DNA from: Rhodovulum sp. MB263
GTDB taxonomy: Bacteria > Pseudomonadota > Alphaproteobacteria > Rhodobacterales > Rhodobacteraceae
Assembly: GCF_002073975.1 (NCBI RefSeq)
Contig: NZ_CP020384.1
Coordinates: forward strand, 1,798,001-1,862,000
Length of the DNA: 64,000 bases
Direction of reading: 5' to 3'
Below the pieces are notes generated by a model. That model searched no databases. It was given only the letters and a program-made list of their open reading frames with translations, and was not told the origin of the DNA. The position numbers and the translations under genes were made by a program. Below, one piece after another: positions 26,001 to 34,189 of this stretch; the stretch's first letter is position 1; every line of letters begins with the position of its first letter.

Positions 26001-26205
26001 GCTGGCCTTCATCCTGGGCGTCGTGCCGCTGATGCTGGCACAGGGGGCAGGTTCGGAGATCCAGAATGCCATCGGCACGGGCGTCTTCGGCGGCATGGTC
26101 TCGGCGACGGTGCTGGCGGTTTTCTTCGTGCCGGTGCTTTATGTCACGGTCAGCCGCCTGACGCGGAGGACGCCACAGGACACGATGCGAAAGGCCGCGC
26201 CATGA
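23092..26205 (+). CDS. RND multidrug efflux permease (AcrB/MexB, HAE-1 family)
   Basis: 1037 residues, standard length. Inner-membrane trimeric proton/drug antiporter. Seen: TM1 'PVFAWVIAIFIALAGIVAI', the FPDIAPP opening, the two large periplasmic loops, proton-relay aspartates in 'GIIVDDAIVVVENVER' (TM4), and 'GLSAKNAILMVEYARHL' with its lysine (TM10). Ends with the usual cytoplasmic tail. No outer-membrane factor is encoded beside it, so it may use the TolC encoded at 43-44 kb. The stop overlaps the response-regulator ATG by four bases. Confidence 0.96.
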   Translation: MPQFFILRPVFAWVIAIFIALAGIVAIPQLPVARFPDIAPPSVSIFTTYAGADAQTVSNSVVSPIEKELSSVKNVLYYESSVDSTGGASISVTFKPGTNPEMAQVEVQNRLKNAEALLPDPVRRAGLGVEAAESGFLMVVTLRSRTGATDELSLGDYLSRNLAEELKRVPGVGRVQQFGSERAMRVWVDPAKLSAHGLSMADVTEAIARENAQATPGRVGDEPTVPGTRVSTPLTIQGQMSTPEAFAGITLRANADGARLVLGDVARLELGAQTMAFSVSSNGKGAAAAAIQMSPGANAVRTSAAIEKRLAELRLAMPEDIEVSISYNTAPFVKVSITKVIHTLIEAMVLVFLVILLFLQKVRYTLIPTIVAPVALLGTFAVMWLAGYSINVLTMFGMVLAIGIIVDDAIVVVENVERIMARQGLSPRAATQQAMREISGAIVGITLVLSAVFIPMGLAGGSVGAIYRQFTLSMAVSILFSAFLALTLTPALCATLLRPVEGHGNGHGFFGWFNRRFDALTRRYTGWVGWTLRRGGRMLVIYAVLIGVMWAGFTRLPTSFVPDEDQGSFMAMFELPAGATAERTRAVIAAYEAHTATRPDITENTVILGFGFSGSGPNAAQAFTSMKDWSLRKTSVDEEIAAAEAAMADIPEGMAMIMKPPAIESLGTTSGFSLRLEDRANAGPAALKAAEDQLIALAEASPLLTGVMSEGLPDGMSIALKIDREKAQAFGLRFDTISETISTAIGSTYVNDFPNQGRMQQVIVQADAAARMHVEDVLRLEMRNLDGGMVPLSEVVTPVWENTPLQLDRYNGYPAARISGEAASGVSSGAAMAEMERLAKALPQGFAVEWTGQSLQERQSADQASILLAASMLVVFLVLAALYESWSVPFAVMLVVPLGLLGAVTAVLLRGADNDVFFKVGLVTIIGLSAKNAILMVEYARHLREQQGMGLHRAILQAARLRLRPILMTSLAFILGVVPLMLAQGAGSEIQNAIGTGVFGGMVSATVLAVFFVPVLYVTVSRLTRRTPQDTMRKAAP

Positions 26206-26900
26206 CCGATGCCCTGATCCTGATCGTCGAGGACGAGCCCGAGATCGCCGAGATCCTCGAGAGCTACTTCGCGCGCGAGGGCTTTCGCGTGATCTGTGCG
26301 CGCGATGGCGCGACGGGCCTCGCTCATCACCAGCGCCTGCGCCCCGATCTGGTGGTTCTCGACATCAAGCTGCCGGGGCAGGACGGCTACGAGGTGCTGG
26401 CCGCGATCCGGCGCCGGGGCGAGACACCGGTCATCATGGTCACGGCCCTGGCTGAGGATCTGGACAAGTTGCAGGCGCTGCGGATCGGGGCCGACGACTA
26501 TGTCGTCAAGCCCTTCAACCCGCTTGAAGTGGTGGCCCGCGCCCGCGCCGTGTTGCGCCGGACGATGGGGCGGGGGCCTGATCACCTGCTGCGCGTGGGG
26601 CCCCTGACGGTCGATCCGCAGGCCTATCGCGCCGTGCTCGACAATGATGCGGGGCCCGCCGCGCTGGAGCTGACCCCGACCGAATACCGCATCCTCGCCC
26701 ATATGGCGCGCTTTCCGGGGCGGGCCTTCAGCCGGGCCGATCTGGTCGATGCCTGCCTGCCCGAGGGATCCGCGCTCGATCGCACCGTCGACAGCCATGT
26801 CAGCAATCTGCGCCGCAAGCTCGCGGCGGCGGGCGCGGACGGCATGCTCGAGGGCGTGCGCGGGGTCGGCTACCGTCTGGACGCGCCCCATGTCCGGTAA
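26202..26900 (+). CDS. OmpR-family response regulator (BaeR/AdeR-like)
   Basis: 232 residues. Receiver domain with acidic pair 'VEDEPEIAEIL', phospho-acceptor D54 in 'LVVLDIKLPG', and 'YVVKPFNPLEV' (conserved Lys). C-terminal winged helix with 'LTPTEYRILAHMA', 'DRTVDSHVSNLRRKL' and 'GVRGVGYRL'. Likely controls the efflux operon it is part of, as AdeR and BaeR do for their pumps. Overlaps the pump gene (ATGA) and the kinase gene (11 bases). Confidence 0.95.
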   Translation: MTDALILIVEDEPEIAEILESYFAREGFRVICARDGATGLAHHQRLRPDLVVLDIKLPGQDGYEVLAAIRRRGETPVIMVTALAEDLDKLQALRIGADDYVVKPFNPLEVVARARAVLRRTMGRGPDHLLRVGPLTVDPQAYRAVLDNDAGPAALELTPTEYRILAHMARFPGRAFSRADLVDACLPEGSALDRTVDSHVSNLRRKLAAAGADGMLEGVRGVGYRLDAPHVR

Positions 26901-27969
26901 TCTGAACGCACGGATCACCAAGACGATGGTCGCGCTGACGCTGATCGCGGCGTTTGTCGTCTGTCTGGGGATGATGGCCTATTTCCTGTTCATCTACGAC
27001 TGGATCTATCCCGAAAGCGACGAGCTTGCCGGTTGGCGGACGGCCGACACCGTCATGGTCCTGCTGCTTCTGGCCTTCGGGTTGCTGACCGCCTCGGGGA
27101 TCGGCTGGCGGCTGGCCTGGCGGATCGTCGAGCCGCTGAAATCGGTGGCGGCCGCCGCACGGCGGATCGCGACCGGCGATTTCTCGGCACGGGCCGCGCT
27201 GCCGGCCGGCAGCTTCCGCGAAGCGGCGGACCTGCTGGCGGATTTCAACACCATGGCCGAGCGTCTGGAACGCGCCGAGGCCGAGCTTGCCTATTCCAAT
27301 TCGGCCATCGCGCATGAGCTGCGCACGCCGCTGACCATTCTGCGCGGCCGCCTGCAGGGGATGTCGGATGGCGTCTTCGATCCGACGCCCGAGCTTTATG
27401 CGCGGCTGATCGCGCATGTAGATCATCTCTCGGCCATCGTCGAGGAGCTGCGCACGCTGGGGCTCAGCACCGCGGGACAGCTGGAGCTGACCTGTGATCC
27501 GCTCGATCTGGCCGAGGAGGTCGGGGCCGCGCTGAACGGGCTGGAGGCGGAACTGGCCGCGGCCGGCATCACCCTGACCCGCGCGCTTGCGCCGGCCCGG
27601 ATCCAGGCCGACCGGACCCGGCTGCGCCAGGCCTGCGTCACGGTGCTGGAGAACTGCCGCCGCTATGCGCCGCAGAGCCATGTCCATGTCGAGACCCGCA
27701 CGGAGGGCGATGAGGTGGTCTTTCGCTGTTCCGATACCGGGCCGGGCCTGTCCGCCGAGGATCAGGCCCGTGCTTTCGAGCGGTTCTGGCGGGCGGAAGC
27801 CTCGCGCGGGCGCAGCCTGGGCGGCTCGGGCCTCGGCCTGCCCATCCTGCGCGCGATTGCCCGCGCCCATGGCGGCGAGGCGCGGATCGTTCCGCATCCG
27901 CCGCCGGGGCTGACCGTGGAACTCCGCCTGCCGAAACGTGCCCAACCCGCCGGAAAGACCGATGACTGA
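26890..27969 (+). CDS. Sensor histidine kinase (BaeS/AdeS-like)
   Basis: 359 residues. Two membrane helices (about 13-36 and 54-78) with only a short periplasmic loop, a HAMP domain (about 80-130), phospho-acceptor H142 in 'IAHELRTPLTILRGRLQGM', and an ATPase domain with 'DTGPGLS', 'FERFWR' and 'GGSGLGLPI'. The H-box neighbourhood is very like AdeS/BaeS. The tiny sensor loop suggests it senses signals within the membrane. ATG at 26890 overlaps the regulator gene; the stop overlaps the ABC transporter start by eight bases. Confidence 0.94.
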   Translation: MSGNLNARITKTMVALTLIAAFVVCLGMMAYFLFIYDWIYPESDELAGWRTADTVMVLLLLAFGLLTASGIGWRLAWRIVEPLKSVAAAARRIATGDFSARAALPAGSFREAADLLADFNTMAERLERAEAELAYSNSAIAHELRTPLTILRGRLQGMSDGVFDPTPELYARLIAHVDHLSAIVEELRTLGLSTAGQLELTCDPLDLAEEVGAALNGLEAELAAAGITLTRALAPARIQADRTRLRQACVTVLENCRRYAPQSHVHVETRTEGDEVVFRCSDTGPGLSAEDQARAFERFWRAEASRGRSLGGSGLGLPILRAIARAHGGEARIVPHPPPGLTVELRLPKRAQPAGKTDD

Positions 27970-29734
27970 CGATCCCGAGACCTATGACGATCTGGCCGCG
28001 CGGCATGTGTCGATGCGGCGCATCCTGCGGCTCTTCGCCCCCTACCGGGCACGGATCGTGGCGGTGGTCGCGCTGATGATCCTTGCCTCGGCCATTGGGC
28101 TGGCCGGGCCGTTCCTGCTGCGCGCGATCATCGACATCGCCCTGCCGCAACAGGATCTTTCGCTTCTGGTCTGGTTGGCGGGCGGCATGATCGCGGCGGC
28201 GCTGGTCTCGGCCGGGATCGGCGCGCTTCAGATCGTTCTGAGTGCGCGCATCGGACAGGCGATCTTGCACGATCTGCGGGTCCGGCTTTACGCGCATCTG
28301 CAGACGCTGTCCTTGCGGTTCTTCACCGGCACCCGCACCGGCGAGGTGCAGTCCCGGATCGCGGGCGACATTGCCGGGCTGCAATCGCTGATGACCGAGA
28401 CCGCGAACGAGCTTGGCCGCTCGCTCAGCGCGGTGGCGATGGCGGCGGTGGCGATCGTCATTCTGGACTGGCGGCTGGCCCTCTTCGTGCTGGTGATCGT
28501 GCCCCTGACCGTGCTGATCAGCGCCCGGGTCGCCCGGCTGCGCGAGGCCCTGACCTTCCAGCAGCAGGCCCGCGCGGCCGACATGTCGGCCGCGGTCGAG
28601 GAGACGCTGTCGGCGCCCGGCATCATCCTCGCCCGCACCATGGGGCGCGGTCCCTGGCTGACGCAGCGCTTTGCCCGCATCTCGCGCGATCTGGCGCAGC
28701 TCGAGGTCCGCTCGCATACGGCAGGCGAATGGCAGTGGTCGCTGATCGGCTTTGCACTCGCCACCCTGCCTGCCCTGACGCTGCTGGCGGGCGGGCTGTT
28801 GATGGAGGGCGCCAATCCGGCCAGCATCGGCACGCTGGTCGCGATGATCGCGCTTCAGGAACAGCTTCTGTGGCCCTTCGAGCAACTGCTCGAGGTCGGC
28901 CGCGACGCGCGCAAGACCCGCGCCCTCTTTGCCCGCGTCTTCGAGTATCTCGACAAGCCGGTCGAGATCACCGAACGCGCCGATCCGGTGACCATTCCCC
29001 GGTCTGCCATGCGCGGCGAGGTGCAGCTCGACCATGTCCGCTTTGCCTATGCCGAGGGGCGCGGCCCGGCGCTGAACGATGTGAGCCTGACCATCCCGGC
29101 GGGCAGCCATGTCGCCATCGTCGGCCCGACCGGCTCGGGCAAGACCACGCTGGGTTACCTTCTGGCGCGGCTTTACGATGTCGAGAGCGGCGCGATCCGC
29201 TTCGACGGGGTGGACCTGCGCGATCTGAGCCTTGCGACGCTGTCGCAGATGCTGGGGGTCGTGTCGCAGGAGCCCTATCTGCTTCATGCCTCGGTGGCCG
29301 AGAACCTGCGCTTCGCCCGCCCCGAGGCGACCGAGGCCGAGATGATCGCGGCCGCGCGGGTGGCCCAGATCCATGACCATATCGTGGCCCTGCCCGAGGG
29401 CTATGCGACGCTCGTCGGCGAGGGCGGTTTCCGCTTCTCGGGCGGCGAGAAACAGCGCCTGGCGCTGGCCCGCACCATCCTGCGCGACCCGCCGGTCCTG
29501 CTGCTGGACGAGGCGACAAGCGCGCTCGATACCCGGACCGAACGCGCGATGTCCGAGGCCCTCGATACGCTGTCCAGGGGTCGCACGACCATCACCATCG
29601 CGCATCGGCTCTCGACCGTCCGCGAGGCGGACCTGATCGTCGTCCTGCAGCACGGGCGGGTGGTCGAGACCGGCACCCATGCGGCGCTGGCGGCGAAAGG
29701 CGGTGTCTATGCCGGGCTTCTGAGCGGCGCGTGA
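27962..29734 (+). CDS. ABC exporter, fused membrane and ATPase domains
   Basis: 590 residues, half-transporter expected to act as a homodimer. Six-helix membrane domain (about 25-310) with 'RFFTGTRTGEVQSRIAGDI', then the ATPase: Walker A 'GPTGSGKTT', Q-loop 'VVSQEPYLLHASV', signature 'FSGGEKQRLALAR' (Phe-Ser-Gly-Gly-Glu instead of LSGGQ), Walker B 'VLLLDEATSALD' and H-loop 'TIAHRLSTV'. Belongs to the lipid/multidrug exporter type. Its start overlaps the kinase gene, so it is a true part of the RND/two-component operon, which is unusual. Substrate unknown. Confidence 0.94.
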   Translation: MTDDPETYDDLAARHVSMRRILRLFAPYRARIVAVVALMILASAIGLAGPFLLRAIIDIALPQQDLSLLVWLAGGMIAAALVSAGIGALQIVLSARIGQAILHDLRVRLYAHLQTLSLRFFTGTRTGEVQSRIAGDIAGLQSLMTETANELGRSLSAVAMAAVAIVILDWRLALFVLVIVPLTVLISARVARLREALTFQQQARAADMSAAVEETLSAPGIILARTMGRGPWLTQRFARISRDLAQLEVRSHTAGEWQWSLIGFALATLPALTLLAGGLLMEGANPASIGTLVAMIALQEQLLWPFEQLLEVGRDARKTRALFARVFEYLDKPVEITERADPVTIPRSAMRGEVQLDHVRFAYAEGRGPALNDVSLTIPAGSHVAIVGPTGSGKTTLGYLLARLYDVESGAIRFDGVDLRDLSLATLSQMLGVVSQEPYLLHASVAENLRFARPEATEAEMIAAARVAQIHDHIVALPEGYATLVGEGGFRFSGGEKQRLALARTILRDPPVLLLDEATSALDTRTERAMSEALDTLSRGRTTITIAHRLSTVREADLIVVLQHGRVVETGTHAALAAKGGVYAGLLSGA

Positions 29735-29751
29735 CCCCGGGCGCGCCCCGG

Positions 29752-31272
29752 TCAGTGCTGGAAGGTCACGGCCCGACGCCCCTGAGCCAGCAGGAAATAC
29801 ACCAGGACCGCCAAGAGCCCCATCAGCAGGGCCGCAGTTGTCAGAAGCACCGAATGGGTCGCGGAAAACGCGGCCTTGCCGGCGGAGATCACCGCCGCCC
29901 CCTGATCGGCTTCCAGCTGCCGGGCGGCGATGTAGACATCGCCGATCGAGCGGGCCGCCTGATCGGCCAGCGCCTCCGGCACGCCCTCGGGCAGGACGAG
30001 ATGGCGTCCGAACACCACCGACATGAAGACCCCGAACAGCGTGATCCCCAGACCGCTGCCCAGCTCATATCCCGTCGCCTCGAGCGACCCCGCGGCCCCG
30101 GCCTCATGGGCTTCCGCCGCGCCCATGATCGCGACCGACGACGCGGTAAGCCCGATGCTCAGTGCCAGACCGAGGAGGACCAGAAGCACCGGAACGATCA
30201 GCCCGGGATCGTGGAAATCGGTGACGGCAAGGCCGCCAAGCGCTCCGGCCGAGATCGCCAGCGACAGGCAGGCCACCGGCCGCAGACCGAAGCGCTCCGA
30301 CAACCAGCCCGCGACGGGCCCGCCAAGTGCCGCGGCCGCCATGATCGGGATCATGAAAACCCCGGCCTGCAGCGGTGTCTTGTCCAGGACATATTGCAGC
30401 TCCTGCGCCAGCGTCAGTTCGACCCCTGCCAGAGAGCCGCTGGCCACGATCGCCATGATGATCCCGGCCAGGATCGCCGGGCGTGCAAACAGCGACAGAT
30501 CCAGCATCGGCTGCGCGCTGCGCAGCTGCAGGCGGGCAAAGACCGACAAAAGCGCCCCGCCGAGGATCAGGACCGGCAGCACGAGCGCGACCGGCTGTTT
30601 GGCGCCGAACCCCGCCTTGATCGCATAGACGGTGGCGATCATTCCTAGGATCAGCAGCACCGCCTGGCCGATGGCCCAACGGCCGGGGGTGAGCACCTCA
30701 TGGCGCGGCAGCAGAAACCAGCAGACGGGCAGGACGAGCAGCATGACCGGCACGTTGATCAGGAAGACCGAGCCCCACCAGAAATGCCCCAGCAACGCGC
30801 CGCCGATCAGCGGCCCCACGGCAGCCCCTGCCGCGCCTACGGTGCCCCAGAGCCCAAGGGCCAGACCGCGCTCGGCCGGGTCGTCGAAGGTGCGGCGGAT
30901 GACGCCGAGCACGCAAGGCATTATCATCGCTCCACCAAGCGCCAGCAGCATCCGTGCAGCGATGAGCAGTCCGGGGGTTGGCGAGACGCTCGCCAGGGCC
31001 GAAGCAAGGCCGAAGATGGCCAGCCCCGTCAGCAGGATGCGCCTCGTGCCCACGCGATCAGCCAGAGTGCCCATCGGCACCAGCAGCCCCGCCATCAGCA
31101 GCGGATAGATGTCGATGATCCACAAAACCTCGGTGTTGCTCGCCCCCAAGGCCTGGGTGAGCGTCGGCACCGCCACATGCAGGATCGTCATGTCCAGCAC
31201 CACCGGCAGAAAGGCCAGCATCACCGCCAGCAGGACCAGCCAGCGTTTCGGATCGGGTCGGGGAAGGGACAT
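29752..31272 (-). CDS. MFS drug efflux transporter, DHA2 (QacA/SmvA-like)
   Basis: 506 residues with about 14 membrane helices, the DHA2 layout. Motif A-like 'GTLADRVGTRRILLTGLAIF' after helix 2, helix 1 motif 'LDMTILHVAVPTLTQALG' (motif D1), and 'LGLWGTVGAAGAAVGPLIGG' (motif C, exporter). Closest in pattern to SmvA/QacA exporters of quaternary ammonium compounds, a family-level guess. Convergent with the ABC gene (17-base gap) and divergent from a TetR regulator that likely represses it. Confidence 0.93.
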   Translation of the reverse strand: MSLPRPDPKRWLVLLAVMLAFLPVVLDMTILHVAVPTLTQALGASNTEVLWIIDIYPLLMAGLLVPMGTLADRVGTRRILLTGLAIFGLASALASVSPTPGLLIAARMLLALGGAMIMPCVLGVIRRTFDDPAERGLALGLWGTVGAAGAAVGPLIGGALLGHFWWGSVFLINVPVMLLVLPVCWFLLPRHEVLTPGRWAIGQAVLLILGMIATVYAIKAGFGAKQPVALVLPVLILGGALLSVFARLQLRSAQPMLDLSLFARPAILAGIIMAIVASGSLAGVELTLAQELQYVLDKTPLQAGVFMIPIMAAAALGGPVAGWLSERFGLRPVACLSLAISAGALGGLAVTDFHDPGLIVPVLLVLLGLALSIGLTASSVAIMGAAEAHEAGAAGSLEATGYELGSGLGITLFGVFMSVVFGRHLVLPEGVPEALADQAARSIGDVYIAARQLEADQGAAVISAGKAAFSATHSVLLTTAALLMGLLAVLVYFLLAQGRRAVTFQH

Positions 31273-31307
31273 GCATCACCTGAAATCGCGTTGCATCCGC
31301 CATATAA

Positions 31308-31319
31308 ATACGTTCGTAT
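31308..31319. promoter_or_regulatory. Inverted repeat, likely TetR operator
   Basis: ATACG-TT-CGTAT is a perfect 5-bp inverted repeat with a two-base centre. It lies 36 bases from the MFS start and 38 bases before the chosen TetR start, in an AT-rich patch of the divergent promoter. Its position and shape suit a TetR-family operator controlling both genes. Confidence 0.65.
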
Positions 31320-31356
31320 GGATTGCAATCTTGCGGTGGCCGCATCGAGGAGGCTC

Positions 31357-31893
31357 ATGGGCAGAAAACCGACGATCACCCGCGAGGGATTGCTCGACGT
31401 TGCCGAAGATCTCGTGCGCCGGCGCGGCGCCGGCGCATTGACCATCGGCGCGCTGGCGCAGGCGGCGGGCGTGTCGAAAGGCGGCGTGCAATATGCCTTC
31501 GCCAGCAAGGACGATCTCGTCCGCGCGCTTGTCGGGCGATGGACGGCCCAGTTCGACGCATTGCTGGAGGTCGGGCCCGATGCCGATCCGGTGACCTTCG
31601 TCCGGCGTTTCATCGCGGCGAACCGCGCATCAGGAGAGGTCATGGATGCCAAGATGGCGGGGCTTCTCGTCAGCTATCTGGAAAACCCCGACAACCGGCA
31701 GGAAACACGCGATTGGTATCGCGATATCTTCGCCCGGCTTGACGGAACCTCGGCCGATGCACAGGCCGCGAGGGTCGCCTTCCTCGCGGTGGAGGGGATC
31801 TTCCTCATGCACATGAACGGGATCGACGAACACCGGGAGTGGCTGAGCTTTCTCGACGACGTCGAAGCGCTGCTCGTCAGGGTGACGACCTGA
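31357..31893 (+). CDS. TetR-family transcriptional regulator
   Basis: 178 residues. N-terminal helix-turn-helix: 'TITREGLLDVAEDLVRRRGA', 'LTIGALAQAAGVSKGGVQYAF' and 'SKDDLVRALV'. The C-terminal ligand domain (about 55-178) resembles TetR_C family members tied to drug exporters. GAGGAGG precedes the ATG at 31357; an in-frame ATG at 31318 lies inside the operator and is rejected. Divergent from the MFS exporter, which is the expected target together with itself. Confidence 0.92.
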   Translation: MGRKPTITREGLLDVAEDLVRRRGAGALTIGALAQAAGVSKGGVQYAFASKDDLVRALVGRWTAQFDALLEVGPDADPVTFVRRFIAANRASGEVMDAKMAGLLVSYLENPDNRQETRDWYRDIFARLDGTSADAQAARVAFLAVEGIFLMHMNGIDEHREWLSFLDDVEALLVRVTT

Positions 31894-31936
31894 GCGCGAG
31901 TGACTGCCATCGAAACCACCGATGCCGCGTTCCACT

Positions 31937-32163
31937 GACCTTCCCCCCGCAAGCCGGGCCATGGCGCGCTGGAGTTTCCCACCTTTGACCGGATGAAGGA
32001 GGAAGGCCCGTGAAACGGAAGCGGTTCACCGAGTCGGAATGGGACCGTGGCCCCGGTGGGACTGCGCAAGCGCATGGATCCGAGAGCATCGGCGTGCTGA
32101 AGGAAGGCGAAGGACGACGAGATCTGCCGCTGCGACGGGATCAGCACGGCCAGGTGCTATGAG
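31937..32163 (+). mobile_element. IS3-family left-end fragment with OrfA scrap
   Basis: The sequence from about 31937 (TGACCTTCCCCCCGC) resembles an IS3-family end. It is followed at 31998 by a short OrfA start, 'KRKRFTESE', and then, after frame changes, 'IGVLKEGE' and 'DDEICRCDGISTARCYE', which match OrfA of the IS407-like type. The remainder of the element is absent. It marks the right flank of the TetR gene. Confidence 0.55.
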
Positions 32164-32264
32164 GCGCCATTGCTCGCCACTGATGAAGTGGATGGGGCCC
32201 GCTCTCGGCCTCGCAATGTGCCGGATTGGGTGCTGTGAGACTTCCCCGATGACACGAACGATGT

Positions 32265-33180
32265 TGGGTCGATCCTGCGAAGACCGTTTTCCATCTGCGC
32301 GCTGCGGACTCGGAGGGGCGACCGGTCCTGCGTCGACACCTCCGGCGCGGCCAGATGCCGGAGGTCTTTCAGAACCTGCCGGCCTGTCCGGTGGGGCAGG
32401 GAGGTGTGTGCCAGGGCGCCTTCCCGGGCGCGGGATTTGACGAAGCGCGGGCATGAGCTGCTGTTGATGCAGCCCGACGACGTGAAGGGGTAAGTGACGC
32501 GCGGAAAGACCGGCAAGGCGGATGCGGAGGCAATCTGCAAGGCGGTGTCACGGCCGTCCATGGGCTTCGTTCCGGTGGAAATCGGGAAGAGGCAGGCCCT
32601 GATGTCCCCCAAAACCCGGGAGGTCCTTGTCCGCCGGCAGACCCGGACCGTGGGCGCGATCCGGGCTTATTTGGGGGGATTCGGCATTTCGTGGCGAAAG
32701 GCCTCCATGATGCAGACAGGTTGATTGCAGCCTGCGCCCGGGCCGACCAGCCGGCTCCGGCGTGCAAGGCGCAGAACCTGCTGGCCGATCAGGGGGTCGA
32801 CACGCACAGGAGGATCGCGCAACTGACCGCCGATATCCAGGCCGATGCGAAGGCGAACGAAGCCGCCCAACGCTTGCATAAGATTTCCGGCATCGTCCCG
32901 GTCACGGCCAGCGCATTGGCGACGCCGCCGTCCGGGTGCGCCTGCCTTCAGGCCGGGTCGTGACCTGCCGGCCTCGATCGGGCTCACGCGAAACCCCATC
33001 CGGCGGGGGGCAGGGGGCAGGGGGCAGGGGGCAGGGGGCAGGGGGCAGGGAAAGGCTGGGGCGTATCCCGAAACTGGGTAACCGGTATAAGCGGCACCTG
33101 CTTTCCCCCGACGCTATCGCGCAGATCAGCGCGCGGCGAACCGGGCGAGGACGGGCCGTGGAAGATCCTTCAGCGCCGCA
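32265..33180 (+). pseudogene. IS110-family transposase pseudogene
   Basis: Spread over several frames: 'AKTVFHLRAADSEGRPVLRR' (N-terminal DEDD nuclease region), 'TRGKTGKADAEAICKAVSRP', 'MGFVPV', 'DRLIAACARADQPAPACKAQ' and 'DTHRRIAQLTADIQADAKAN', 'ISGIVPVTASALA' (helix-hairpin-helix), 'RLGRIPKLGNRYKR' and 'AIAQISARR'. At least four frame breaks and a heptamer-repeat insertion at 33006. It runs up to the 3' end of the LysR gene. Non-functional; same strand as TetR. Confidence 0.8.
33006..33047 (+). repeat. Heptanucleotide tandem repeat GGGGGCA x6
   Basis: Six perfect direct copies of GGGGGCA followed by GGG, placed inside the IS110 transposase remnant between the segments coding 'TRNPIR' and 'RLGRIPKLGN'. 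Intact IS110-family transposases have no such low-complexity run here, so it is an insertion or expansion. The G-runs could form a quadruplex. Confidence 0.9.
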
Positions 33181-34042
33181 AGCCGAAACATGCCGCCACC
33201 GCAGGGTTTGGCTCGATGACGGCCAGACATAGCGGGAAATCCGCGGCGGCTGCGGCAATGGATCGGTAGGCGATCTGGTCAGGCCGGAATTGCCTCATGC
33301 TTTCGGGGACCACCGACACACCTGCGCCGACCGCGACGAGCGACAGGACGGCATGCATTCCATGCGCCTCCTGCGTCACCCGAGGCACGAATCCCGCATC
33401 GGCGCACAGACGAATGACCTGGAGGTGAAACCCACGGCCCTCGGCCATCGGCCAAAGCACGAAATCCTCCTCTGCGATGTCGGAGAGGCAAAGCTCGGCC
33501 TTCCCGGCCAGAGGATGCTCGGAGGGCAGGGCGATGCAGAGCCGGTCACGGTCGAAATCCCGGAGCTCGATGCCTGCGAGCTGCGCGATCGGAGGGATGA
33601 CGATGCCGGCATCCAGAGAGCCCTCCCGCAGCCCCGCGATCTGAGTGGCCGTCGTGGCCTCACGCAATTCCAGCCGAACGTCTGGCCGCGCCCGTCTGAA
33701 CGCCCGGATGGTTTCGGGCAGCCGCCCATAGAGCGCGCTTCCGACATATCCGAGCCGGATGAGCCCGGTGCGGCCTGCGGCCACCTCGCGCGCCGTCGTG
33801 ATCGCATGATTGGCCTGGCGCAGCGTTTCGCGGGCGTCGCGAAGAAAGCTCTGCCCGGCCGCGGTCAGGCCCAGGACACGGTTCTGCCCCCGTTCGATCA
33901 GCGCGACGCCGAGATCCTCCTCGAGCTTCCGGATTGCGACCGTCAGGGGCGGTTGCGACATGCCCAGCCGGTTGGCGGCCCGGTGGAAATGACGCTCCTC
34001 TGCCAGGGCGACGAACTGCTCCATCTTGCGAAGATCGATCAT
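33170..34042 (-). CDS. LysR-family transcriptional regulator
   Basis: 290 residues. Winged helix-turn-helix 'RHFHRAANRLGMSQPPLTVAIRKLEEDLG', then the substrate-binding domain ('IRLGYVGSALYGRLPETI', 'GSLDAGIV', 'SEHPLAGK', 'GAGVSVVPE'). Resembles the BenM/CatM-like branch that responds to small carboxylates. Start at 34042 ('MIDLRKMEQF') fits the family; earlier in-frame ATGs at 34084 and 34099 would add non-conserved residues. It is divergent from the SDR/SMP-30 pair and likely regulates it. The 3' end abuts the IS110 remnant but the protein looks complete. Confidence 0.9.
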   Translation of the reverse strand: MIDLRKMEQFVALAEERHFHRAANRLGMSQPPLTVAIRKLEEDLGVALIERGQNRVLGLTAAGQSFLRDARETLRQANHAITTAREVAAGRTGLIRLGYVGSALYGRLPETIRAFRRARPDVRLELREATTATQIAGLREGSLDAGIVIPPIAQLAGIELRDFDRDRLCIALPSEHPLAGKAELCLSDIAEEDFVLWPMAEGRGFHLQVIRLCADAGFVPRVTQEAHGMHAVLSLVAVGAGVSVVPESMRQFRPDQIAYRSIAAAAADFPLCLAVIEPNPAVAACFGLRR

Positions 34043-34189
34043 TCCGCGCCCGGCGGCAGGGTCCCCCTTCGATATATCCGACATATCAATTGGCCACATA
34101 AGTCATATTGGACGTATCATATGGCCATGGCCATCTTGCCCGCAATGGAGGATGCCATGATGATCTAACCGGATTTCACAGGACAGGCC

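Noticed and set aside
31318-31356. Longer TetR start at 31318
   Set aside because: That ATG lies inside the inverted repeat taken as the operator, and GAGGAGG precedes the ATG at 31357.
33006-33047. CRISPR-like array
   Set aside because: Units are 7 bp with no spacers; it is a simple tandem repeat.
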